This document shows, one piece after another, positions 30,033 to 40,800 of a DNA stretch of 64,000 nucleotides. The DNA is from Asparagopsis taxiformis (lineage: Eukaryota > Rhodophyta > Florideophyceae > Bonnemaisoniales > Bonnemaisoniaceae). Location of the stretch: the NCBI GenBank assembly GCA_030407315.1, contig JALQPE010001688.1, positions 62,001 through 126,000 on the forward strand, written 5' to 3'. The stretch's first letter is position 1, and each line of letters opens with the position of its first letter. A model generated the notes under the pieces. That model had not been told where the DNA came from, did not search any database, and worked only from the letters and a program-made list of their open reading frames with translations. The position numbers were made by a program, and so were the translations under genes.

Positions 30033-31041
30033 TCACAAAGAAATAGAGTTTCGGAAAGCGACTCGCATTTCCCGCAAAAAGACGAGAAGTCCACTACTCT
30101 CCCTTAGCTTCATATTCAACGCATCGAATTCTGCGACAAACGGTTCACATGATGTTGCTGGACATCTCACATTTGAAAAATATGTTAGAGGTCGACATTC
30201 CATCACAATTTCGGAGCAATTAAATTCCGCCTTACCTTTGAAGCGACCATTTTTCGTCGAAACTGTCACCGTATACGCAGCGTCGGGGTTTTCAGGGTCA
30301 ATGGACATGAATGAGAAACTTATTGCTCTGTCTGCAACAACATGGACATTCATTGCCAGCGCTTCTTCGTATGCCTCAATCTCATGGCGTGCCTTCTCAC
30401 ACTTATTTGACAGCCTTGAAGCCGCTTGTCGTACGTCTGTAATGATTGTGGATGGAATAAGAGAAGAGTTAGCTCTTGTTGGGATATCACTGGAATAAAA
30501 AAACCTATACAGAAGAATAATCGTTACTTACGCGCTTCTCGAAGCTCTCGTTTGTGCGTCCCTGCGTCCAAAGATGATCTTAGGCGCTCTTCTTCAACAG
30601 GAATTGCATCTCTCTGTAGTCGGAATTCATCCACATCTGCTTGCAATGAATCAGCATCAAGGCTGATATTATGACGTTTCTTCTCGTTTTCATCACAAAT
30701 TAGGCGAGTTCGTCTTTGAATTTCTTGACACTTTGCTTGCTTCTCTGCACCCTCTCAGACGATATGGGCGACCAAAAACACGTGTTAGCGCAATGCTTGT
30801 ACAACATCTGCAGCGGAATGAACGCTTATCCCCACATACCTTGTAAATCGTTCAGTTCAGTGATGAAGATTTTGGAGAACTCTGTATCGCTTGCGATTAT
30901 CTCTTTGTCCATAGCCTGTACGACACGAGTAGACTCTGAAACGGCACGTCGAAGAACATCGGAATGATTGGCTACTGTCGACACACACGCTCGGATTCTA
31001 TCCAAAGTGGCGTTGACCCTTGCTGTTGCGACACTATCCAT
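30033..31041 (-). CDS. SPC25: Kinetochore protein SPC25 (NDC80 complex)
   Basis: Complement of 30840-31041, 30532-30744 and 30033-30436; both introns are 95 nt (GTATGT and GTAAGT donors) and the product has 272 residues. The acceptor at 30436/30437 was chosen because it alone keeps the frame into the C-terminal domain. Residues 1-160 form a long coiled coil (FITELNDLQEKQAKCQEIQR; SRLSNKCEKARHEIEAYEEA). The globular end matches SPC25: FSFMSIDPENPDAAYTVTVS corresponds to the FxFxxIDPxxP region, and the protein ends SSGLLVFLREMRVAFRNSI like the human SAFLANVRKAFTATV. SPC25 pairs with SPC24 to tie the NDC80 complex to the inner kinetochore. Size is close to the 220-240 usual for the family. Confidence 0.85.
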
Positions 31042-32215
31042 GGGAGGCAGATTAAGTAAAATACCGCGGTGGAAGTTGAGAGCGCAGTTCTGCGAAACAG
31101 GGCAACAATATAATTGTCGAGTTAACAGACCAGGCTACACAAGATAAAGTAGAAGAATACGAATACATCGGTTTGAAATTTCAAACGGGCGAGTTTGAAA
31201 GAAATAGAAAATATGGACAAATATACATTTTATGGACAGTATCGATGGTTGCCCTCGATCCATAGCACTTCTGCCGCGGCGCTTCCATATGGAGTGTAGC
31301 TCGTGCCGAAATGTACACGTACAATGCACACATATGTCACAATAGAATTTCTCACCAGAAGAATACCTAAAAGGGTAAGGGTACTAACCTAGTAATAAGG
31401 GTGTACCGTTACCTTTGGCATCTTCCCACTCGAGCGTTCCGTGCAGGCAAGTTACACAGCTGTACGGTTTAGTGGCATCTGCACAACGATTTTATGATGT
31501 TATGTATGCACGTAGTGAAGGAGAATCCGCGCGTATTGAAACAATGCGCATGCGACGAGCATTGATGTCAAATTCTCGCCCACACGAAAAATACTTGAAG
31601 AGTTCCACGGAGATGAATTGGCGCATTAGAATGTATCGCGCCTTAGCATATAAACGTCCAATCGATCTCAAGTATTCAGTTGACATGACATTATGTTTTA
31701 TCTATTGAAATTGTCCCTCCTTATTGAGGTAAGTTGCCTCTGTGTCAAGCAAATGACAGAAATAAATTTATCGAGAGAAACTGTTGCGAGGAATTACTTG
31801 GACCTCCGTCCTGACTATTGTCGACATACGGCTTTGACGACATGTGCGAGCTTACCATTTGCTGTTCATGGCTGTTCCACTTGCCCTTGGTAATGACCTG
31901 TTAGCTTTCATCATTCAATTATATGCATCCTCTTTTCAGAGGCACAGCAGTGCAATTCATATCTCTCTCATTCGCATCTTTATCTGCATTCGCAAAGAAA
32001 GAAAACCAATGTGTGTTCCAACCTTCCATATTTCATTAGGTCGTGTGCCTTCGGGGTAAACGCCTACAGGTTTGCAAAGTTCATGACGGGACCAGTGCTT
32101 ATCTGCTGGTCAAGAACAGAACGATACGTTCATCGTCTTTCCAGTTTTTGCTGTTCAAACAAAATATAGAATCTGAAGAAAGGAAGAGCATGTTGCCTTC
32201 ACCAGTTGAGCTAAA
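31042..32215. other. Intergenic with unassigned splice-like signals
   Basis: No gene can be modelled with confidence. A TACTAACCTAG branch-and-acceptor-like sequence lies at about 31381-31391. A 97-codon frame without an ATG start (31415-31708) reads as a charged, helix-like sequence (FYDVMYARSEGESARIETMR), and a strong donor GAGGTAAGT follows at about 31724-31732 in another frame. Together these could be fragments of a spliced plus-strand gene. A perfect A-box-like TAGCTCAACTGG on the minus strand near 32205 lacks a B box. Confidence 0.3.
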
Positions 32216-33040
32216 CTAGGAATGTCCTGCCGCAGGTCCCCTAATGAAATCATCACTGCTCGTTGTAGTTTGTGAAGAAAATATCTTCAGTCCATTGGAG
32301 GGGGGAGCAAGCGAATTGCCCCGTTCGCGTTCAGAATCGTCTGTCCAGAAATACTCTTGAGGTCGCGGTTTGGTGGTTTCATATGTTATGTCTGATATTT
32401 CGCTGTAAAACGAATCTTCATAGTCACTTTGCGAATCGTCGTCATCGAAGTATTCATCATCGCTATGTTGCGCTCTTGCGGCCGCAATTCTGGCTTCATC
32501 CTCAGGGCTTAATGGTGGAAGTTGTCGAATAGTTTCTTTCAGCGGCTTGTCAGGATATGTCAGGTGCAGGAGGTAACGATAGCCAACTTCTATAGTTTCT
32601 CTCCTGTTTCCATAGAACTTGGCTAGAATATATTCCTTCTTAGTTTCTTCATCCATTATAGACAGTAATGAATTCTCAGTAAGAATCTTGCTGTCATTGA
32701 GAGGGGTATGTGGCTTGCGATACTCGTTGTATAGATGAGAACAATAGGGACACCTTAAGCGACCACACAAGCGGCATTGCGGAAAGGTGGAGCGAATATG
32801 TTGCAAGTGGTCAGTCGCCATCTGCTGCAAGACATGGTCACGGAGCTGATAGAAGAGGACTGGCAATGCGCGTGAATCGAGACCAAGGGCGCGTCGAGTA
32901 TGGCAATATTCGACGACATCTGCGAGTTTCTGGCGACCGGAGATGTCCATTGCAGAGACAATAGCAGTGAACATTGTTCCGAGACATCGTCCGTTTGCTA
33001 CATCAGTAGGTGAGGATGCAGATACATTTGAGGTGTTCAT
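32216..33040 (-). CDS. Orphan protein with a CxxC-type zinc pair and acidic region
   Basis: A 274-residue intact frame with an ATG start. Residues 20-85 are helical and lack charges at regular spacing (RALPVLFYQLRDHVLQQMAT). A four-cysteine cluster CRLCGRLRCPYC (about 89-100) probably holds one zinc. Helical segments follow (EETKKEYILAKFYGNRRETI), then a strongly acidic stretch (SDDEYFDDDDSQSDYEDSFY) and a polar tail. I do not recognise the family. A nuclear or cytosolic adaptor role would fit the zinc knuckle plus acidic region, but this is speculation. Confidence 0.72.
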   Translation of the reverse strand: MNTSNVSASSPTDVANGRCLGTMFTAIVSAMDISGRQKLADVVEYCHTRRALGLDSRALPVLFYQLRDHVLQQMATDHLQHIRSTFPQCRLCGRLRCPYCSHLYNEYRKPHTPLNDSKILTENSLLSIMDEETKKEYILAKFYGNRRETIEVGYRYLLHLTYPDKPLKETIRQLPPLSPEDEARIAAARAQHSDDEYFDDDDSQSDYEDSFYSEISDITYETTKPRPQEYFWTDDSERERGNSLAPPSNGLKIFSSQTTTSSDDFIRGPAAGHS

Positions 33041-35088
33041 GTTGCGGTGGTATGGTGTGTGTGGGAGGTGAGACGAGAAGGGGTGATGTGAGGCTTATGG
33101 ACGCTTGGGCACCGGCTGGAGGTGCTTATGAAAGCGGACAGTGAGGGATAGAACGTTTGTAACGGGTGAGAGTGGTAAGGTTGATGAACTGGAAAATGGC
33201 AGTAGAAGAGAGTAGAGGTACGAGATGGTGAGCTATTGCGTAAATTGTTGGACTGGAGCAGAAAGCGTCTACAATGTCGGGAGAAAACTACGAGTAAAAT
33301 TTAGTTTAGAAGATGTGATTGCTGTCCCACGCGGGGGCGTACAGTGAACGTGTGGGCTTGCAGACCGACGGTGTCATGTAGGAGTGGGCTGCTGTCTGCT
33401 GAATAGATTAAATAGCTTAAAGGAGGTTGTTGGGTGGGGACACGGCGCGACACGTAGTATTGTGTTCAATTTATGACGTCCTTAGTGTCGGCAAAATGGA
33501 AAGTTATAGGAGGTATTGCTGGAAGGTTTCATAAATCAGCCATCGTTCCCTTCCAGCTCCACTTGTATATTAGAAATGAAAAGGGGTGGAATTGTTACAT
33601 AGACAATCGGAATTTGTACAGAAACAAGAATGTCGGCCGATTAAACGTAACCAATCGATGGAGATCAAAACCAAATATCTGCAGCAATCTAGGCGCCGTG
33701 GAAGATGGCTCCGCGATTCGATTGAGTCTCAACACGGCGTCATGTTAGCTGCTGGGTGACTTTCCCTTACTCCAATCTATTTTCTGTAAATGGGCCAGAA
33801 CACGCCCTGTCCTATCATGCATCCACACGTGCCTCACCATCGCCGCTGGCGAGTAGTCGACTCAGCGCGTCGCCGCCCCTGAATGCGTGGATGATACCAT
33901 ACCACCACTGACTGCAACGTTGCGTGCTTCCTCCTGTACCGCGGTTCATGACAACAACATGAGCTTCACCCGCGCACATGGTACGTCTTAATATATGTTT
34001 ATCACTTTGCCCGCACCCACCTATCATCGCCCCTCATTTTCCTGCATGGCTCCGATCTCCAGAAAACATTGTTACGCACGCACCTCATATCCGCCCAAAT
34101 TCCTTGTTGGCACAAAAACAAATCCCCTTTGAATTTCCTCTACTGTGCAGCAGAGTGGAGCGCTGCCGAGGAGAGCAAAACACAGCGCAGATTATACCTC
34201 TACATGCACAGAATTCAACACTTTCCTATTCTATTCTTCCTCTGCAGCTTGACATACCCACAAGCACTCTCACGTTTGCTTTACAGTCCTGTACGCACAC
34301 TGCAGCACAACTTCCTTCACAACCTTCATCAATGTCTTGCTGTAATTGAAAATTAACCCACTTCTCCGCGATATACATGTACTGCGTTAAAACGCCCTAC
34401 AATAACGTCATAGCCTTCACGTACATTTGATTTGACAACATCGGCTTCCATAGGTCCCAATGCCAAGAATTCACTTTCACAGCCACTTTGCTGAATTTAT
34501 GTCAGGCTACGTGAAAACACTTTTTCTCACGCAAACATCACAGAGATAAACTGTTTGTGTAGTGCATAACCCATGTATTTTCCATGTAGGAGTGTAATGT
34601 CCATATGAGCAAGTAACACTCAGGCAGGAAATTTGATTTAAGAAACTACCGTCATGTAACTCCTTTCCTTGGAGAGAATGTATTACTTTCAGCAAAACTA
34701 AATTAACATCATTCGAACGTGCTATGATCAATGACAGAGACAACATCTTGACCTGGTTGATCAAATGTTTCAAGTGACGTGGAGCTAGTAACCAAACCAA
34801 GCCATTTTGTGCCCTTTCAATTCAGCAGTTGTCCATATTACTGGTTGGACTCCGATTGTTACTTTGTCCATCATTCGCGCCAAAAGAGTCCCGTTTCACA
34901 GAGAAAAGGGTAGCCCATTTGCATTGAACGGCTAGGACCGTGATGTATTGTACAACTGTCAGTATTTTTAAGTTCTAGAGCACAATTCTAATCGGAGTGG
35001 CAACATACTGCTAAACGCACAAGTCTACCTTCCTTGTCACGAAAGACATTGGCAATATGTTCCAATTACTTGTCTTTCAAAACTAAAG
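33041..35088. other. 2 kb gene-poor stretch with one weak spliced-gene candidate
   Basis: No clear gene. The best candidate is a plus-strand two-exon model: ATG at 33959 encoding MSFTRAH, donor GTACGT at 33981, acceptor CTCCAG near 34061, then an open frame to the stop at 34349. It would give about 100 residues without recognisable features. The rest is AT-rich with short frames only. The AMP deaminase 3' end and the promoter of the gene at 33040 lie at the two sides. Confidence 0.3.
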
Positions 35089-37373
35089 CTATGTATTTGT
35101 TGACCCGTTTGGATTACCAGACGTTCCTATTAATCTTTCCCAGTCTTCCTTTGTCATAGAATCTGAATTGAAGGTTCCATTTTCATCATCGTTACTGATT
35201 TGGTTTGCACTGTCCTTATACACATATGTTGGTAGAACCTTCACATCGTTCGGGACGTCACCTTCATAGATAATATCCAGTTCATCTAGTAGAGTGTCAT
35301 GCCGATAACACAGACGAATAGAAGGAACATTTGTCTTGGTAATGTCATTTCCCTCTTCACCAGCTTTATACCAATTCTTGCCGAGCCACCTTGCCTTGAT
35401 GCAAGGTTCGAAGCCGGACTGCAGCACTGAATTCCTTGCCAATTCACACAAATCTGTGCTGGAGAGCTTCCAAACTTGTGCTGCAATTGAGTATTCCTCC
35501 ATTAGTGGCTCTCTTGTGAATGCAAATTGCAGAGGGTCATCAGTGGACAGGGTGACGTTCAATCCTCGTTTGAAATATGTTGGAAGTGGGTTTTTTGTGT
35601 ACTCGCAAAACAGAGCATTATTGCTTAGAGGACTCATTGCAATACCAATTTGTGTCAAGTAGAACAGGTACTGTAATACGGGACTTTGTTTCAAGTTAAG
35701 ACCATGATTGATGCCATGAGCAACTAGGAAAGTGGTCGATAAATGCTCAATATCACCAGCCTCACCTGCGTGTGGACGGTAAGTAAATGTATTCATTCCC
35801 TTTGATTCTCGCAATTGGTTGAGAACAGCAATGTTGCTGTATATGTAGAATGCGTAGTAACTATATGGTGGGTTCTCCGAACTTGTCCAATCACATGGTA
35901 TCTTGCACTTAGCCAGATTGGTGCGGACCTGTGGTTGGCTTTCGTCATCGACAGAGTCGAATCCCACAAGCTGTTGTAACAGACGTGCAATTTGCGGATG
36001 TGCTGATGGGTCAATGGTAGCTTCAAAAATGGGGTTGAAAATGTTGTCCAACAGGTCTTGGAACGAGCTGACAAGATTACGTTCTCTGTACGAACTGTAC
36101 AAACGAGGGATTTGTATGAGCCAGCGAACATTATCACTATACACTTTGTGATCCTCAAACCAAGCGCCCAGCTTTTCCCATTCCAGTGGACATCTTCCAT
36201 AAATGCTGATTCTATACTCGCTATTCTGATACTTGGTGTCATGCAGCTCGGAAAACACTTCGTGAGTAAGTTCGGCGAGATATTTGCCCTTGATGAAATT
36301 GTCAGTCTTCATGAAGATTTCGCGGAGGCGGGACTGACCGAAGGGATTATACTTGAGATTGAAGCGATCAAAGCGATGGAAAGTGGAGTTATCAGCATGC
36401 ACATCGAGTGTATCGACACTCAACTCATGAGGGGTAAGATCCAAGGACTGGAACACCTGATTAAGGGTGAGAGGGGGTTTCGAAGGATCGTCGCGATTTT
36501 CCAGTACTAGCTCATCACCGCACTCACGAACTTTCCTCTTCATAAAGTTGAGAAGATGTTTTTGATTGGCCATGGCAGAGTGGTGAACTACAAAATGAGA
36601 AGGAATGGGTTAGGTTTGATGAAGTTGGTCACGTATCGAAATTTCCAAATCAACAGCTTACCATGTACGTCAACCTTTCGAACATTGTACAGATCGCGAT
36701 GTGGGACAGCAATCTGAGCTAGGCGCTCCTGTCCCTCATTGAGAATGATATACATGTTGAAGCGCTCTTGTAGAAGAACGAGGCGCCTGTAGCAAAACGA
36801 TCTGCATTCTGGGTCATTAATAATATCAGTGAGTTCTGAGAGGTCTTGCGCATATTCAACGAGACGTCTACCGTGAAACTGTGGTTTCCTCCTCATAACG
36901 CATTTCTTGTCTGAATATGCAGCCACGATACCATCCTTCCAATGGCACACATGTTCGGACGGACCGGCAAGGTTAGGTTCAAAGGGATCATAAGGAGGAG
37001 GTACAAAGACGGTATAATCACTGTGACGTGGTTCGGGAAAATCAAGCCACTCAGGTACTTCACGATTGTACAGCCACTTTTCACGGAGGGCAATAGCGCG
37101 TCGTATTTTGCTAGCAATGGCAAGATCGAGATCTGACGACTCTGCGCTGGCAATATGGACACGTCTATAGTCCTTCTTCACTTCCGGGGCGAGCTTCTTG
37201 AAATTTGCAGCTTTCTGACGATGGTATGAGAGACGACGGTCTATGGCTGCTGGCTGAAAATGTTCTTCCTCGCCTGGCGCCTCATGGGATATTACAGAGG
37301 TGCCCAGGTCAGTGGCCGTGGGCTGAGTGGGTTGGAGCGGATTTGTATCAGGATTCACGTTGCGCGAGGCCAT
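35089..37373 (-). CDS. AMP deaminase
   Basis: Complement of 36662-37373 and 35089-36587, with a 74-nt intron (GTAAGC/GTAG), giving 736 residues. The enzyme turns AMP into IMP and ammonia in cytosolic purine balance. The splice recreates the first metal site VDVHVHHSAMANQKHLL. Other family blocks seen are the NLKYNPFGQSRLREIFMKTD segment, RISIYGRCPLEWEKL, NPIFEATIDPSAHPQ, FTYRPHAGEAGDIEHL with active-site His and Glu, HGINHGLNL, NALFCEYTKNPLPTYFKRGL, and LSTDDPLQFAFTREPLMEEY with the catalytic Asp pair. All metal and catalytic residues are kept. The N-terminal 100 residues are variable, as usual. It shares orientation with MON2 upstream. Confidence 0.97.
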
Positions 37374-37821
37374 GGCGTGTGGGTCCTCACTTAAAGTGCT
37401 GATGTTGTGCGGAAGGTCACAAATGACGAGGCTGACTATTGGTATTGGACTTAAGAGTTTTCAGAAATCGATACTCTACCCGTCTCGAGACCCGGCAAGA
37501 CATCTGGATCTGAAGATGTAGTTGAAATATCGTTATTTTCTGAACAACTATAGAGACCTTCCACTCAACTTCTACTGTACTGGCTCAACGATCTAGTCAA
37601 CTTTCTTACAGCAAGTTCAGGTAATATAATGATGCGGTTAATCGCATATAACGAGCCCACTTTTGTGACGCCAGCGCTCATACACTTCTTTCCAAATCGC
37701 CAGATCGCCTACATTGATCTCCAGTTTGACTGTGCTCAGTTCCTTTCTACATTTAAACAACAACCAATTATGTGACTTTCAACGCTATACTAGTATACAC
37801 GCCAACAACTTATACACCTCA
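37374..37821. other. Intergenic between AMP deaminase and MON2
   Basis: About 450 nt with no gene seen. It must contain the AMP deaminase promoter and the MON2 3' flank, since both genes are on the minus strand. Confidence 0.5.
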
Positions 37822-40800
37822 TCATCCACTTGCTGCGACACTGCCACTTCGCTCACCAGCCGCCGATTCATCGAGTAATTCTCTGGCCAGCATTCGAACA
37901 GCATCGTCTCTGCTATCAACACATTCACAAAGTCTCGGATACAGCGACACGAGATGTTTCTTTCCATTTTCGCCGCCAGATCGGTTCAAGATTTTCAGCT
38001 GCTGTAGCAAGAACACAGCTTCTGCCCTTCGTGCAGCAGGCAATGGGCATCTACCAGCTCGCATTCCGTCGGCGACGAATTGCGCCAAAACTCTTCCGCA
38101 TGTTTCGACAAGACAACTTGCAGATTCTTCAGCCATCCGTCGTGCCGGTCGCGCTTCACTGTCCGTCCAAACCGCATCAGCCAGTCGGAACAGGCTTCTC
38201 TGACACGCCCGCACGAAACGTGGTCGCCCACTTTCCTTTTCTTCTGCTCCTCGTGATAACAATCGCACCAATCGCCGTTTCGTCTCGATGCTCGCTGCGC
38301 TTCCCACGTGTCCCATTGCTTCTTTCACACATTCGATCACTCGCATGTCGTAATCTTCAGCTAATTCCAAGTCCGCCATGTCTCTGTTGTAAATGTTTCC
38401 TACTTTCAATCGCCGTTCAGTGTACAAGAACCGTTCCACAATAGTTACGAATATATCCCAAACATTCGCTGCGACTGCCACTTCGTGATCTTGTGTACTG
38501 CATCTGACTGCTGTGATCAGTGTATCCGTACCAAGCATCCACAATGCTGAACTAGAACTGCTTCCATTGTTTGCTGCCCCATTTCCTCGATCCAAAACTA
38601 TCTTTTCCAGTGAGATCAACACAGAGCCCAACTGTGCTACTTTCACAGCACCTGGCATTTGTTCTCCACTGTATTGGCGCAATATAATCCCCAATACGCT
38701 CCGCTCTATTCGCTCCGATTCGACCCCTTGTTTCTGTCGTTGAAGTATTGTAAGCAAGCCTTGTAACAGTGTTTCCCAACTCTTTTCATCATTTCCAAAT
38801 GAGAGTTCCTCTAGACCCTTCAAAGTTACCTTTTGAACGTCAGTAAGACCGGATGCACTCTTCCCATCCATATTCGGTAGGCCCTCGCGAGATCCGAACC
38901 CTAGATCCATCAGAACGTCAACAAGTATTTGCGAGCTACTTGAGGTAAACTTGTGCGGAAGTTTCTCTCGGGCATCAACGAGTCCCTGCCCAAGCATCCT
39001 TAAAGCCCTTTCTTCGACTATCTTCGATTCACGCATACTCTGTACCGCAGACACATCGGTGGAATCTGGATCGCTTGTACCTTTCACCGCTTCGGCAAGA
39101 GCAATCCATACAGCTTCCCACAAAATGACTGCACTTCCTTTTGATTCATTGAGCTTATGCAAATCTTTCATTTTCGCCTTCGTGTTCAACTCACTCTCGT
39201 CATGGGATTTGGTTGTTTCAGTTGTTTTCGTACTGCCCATGACTCCAGTAATCCATGCAACAGGACTCGAACTTTCTTGTTTTCCGCCAAGAGAACCTGG
39301 TGCAGAAACAGATCCCTCTAGTTTTGATCCCTCCTCTAAAACTTCATTCGTGATTTGCTCATCGACAACAAAACCAGCTGCATTGAGAAGCTCTAGTAAC
39401 GCGGAAACCCCAGCCACAGCGACCTCACCGTCTCGACTCGCTGCGGCGACCCCTGCCGCTCGCAGCATTTTCCGCCACAGCCCATCCGAACCGCCATCAG
39501 TAAGCATAAGGAATAGGGGACGCCCGCTAGCATCTTGTAAAACAGCCAACCTTGGCATGGCTGTGCGTAAGACTTTAGCAACTCCTGCTAGCGCTAACAC
39601 ACGCGTTTCATTCCATTGCTTTCGCGGTGTATCTCGACTGTGATGTAGCAGTAGCCGGACATCACCTCGTGTCTTTCCTGCTGCATTGTTGTCTTCTCCA
39701 TGAACCTTGACTGCACCACCTTGCATTACTTGTTCCAACAGAGGAAGCAAAGCTCTAGCAACACATCCATTCCACGCCATTGCAGAAAGTCTGTGGTTGT
39801 GTGCCTGCAGAGTTCCGGTTAGAGTCTTGACAGCACAATTACGAATTTCAGGCCGTTCATCCATGCTAATTCCCTTCAAAATCTCGAAGAGTTGGATCCA
39901 CAGCTCATCTTCATCTGGTCGTGCTGAATCTTTCGCAAGAATATCTGCCGTTCGCCATAGGAGACCAATTGAAGTGAGGGCAACGTTGACATCCTCTTCT
40001 TGAAGTGAATATTGACCAAGAATTTCCATCCATAGAGGTAATGTCTTCGGGCCAAGCGAAGGAAGAAAACCATCCGCTGTGAGTTGAACAACTTTGAAGC
40101 CTTCAGATACCATTTCGCCACCCCCTGGAGAACTTGAGAGGTACTGTGTTCCAGCTCGTACTTCTATTCGAGATGAACCTTCTGTTTTATCTCCTGCAAT
40201 GGCTTCCGAAACAAACGAACCTGTCGCGGCGCTCATCGTTTTCAATACGGCTGTCCATGCTGCTTCCCCTTTCAAGTTGTCCCCTTGTGTCTCCAAAATT
40301 GTATAGATAGCAGACAATGCGCTCGAACGTACATCGGAATGAACCGCAGTGAATAAGTCCAAGAACGGAGTTATTACGTTTTCATGACTCACAAATGATT
40401 GAGAACCACCTGAAATTGCTCGACAAGCAATCCTAGTGAGAGAGGACAACGCTAATAGACGCAAAAATTGTAACGACGAATCTGTACACACCGATGTTAA
40501 ATGCCCAGTTAGCAATTGCCACAGTGTGCATGGCATAATATCGGAATCTGATTTCTCCCTTTGAAACGCTTGAACGATGGCTACTTCGGCTCTTTCAATT
40601 CCAAATACTCTTGCCTCAATATCAGTATCGCCTTTTGCTTGGTCTTCAAGTTTTGCTCGTCTTGTAATTCCTGCAATTGACTGCCTGGAACATTGAACCA
40701 GTGCAGATATCAAGTCATGACATGACCCCCAGCGCAAGCTCACTGTCGAAGTAAATACTAGATCCAATTTTGGTTTAAGCTCAATTTCAACTTGAGCGAA

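Noticed and set aside
32100..32216. tRNA-like A box TAGCTCAACTGG on the minus strand
   Set aside because: The 12-base A box matches the consensus, but no B box (GGTTCGANNCC-like) or T-arm follows within 120 nt, and no acceptor stem could be paired.
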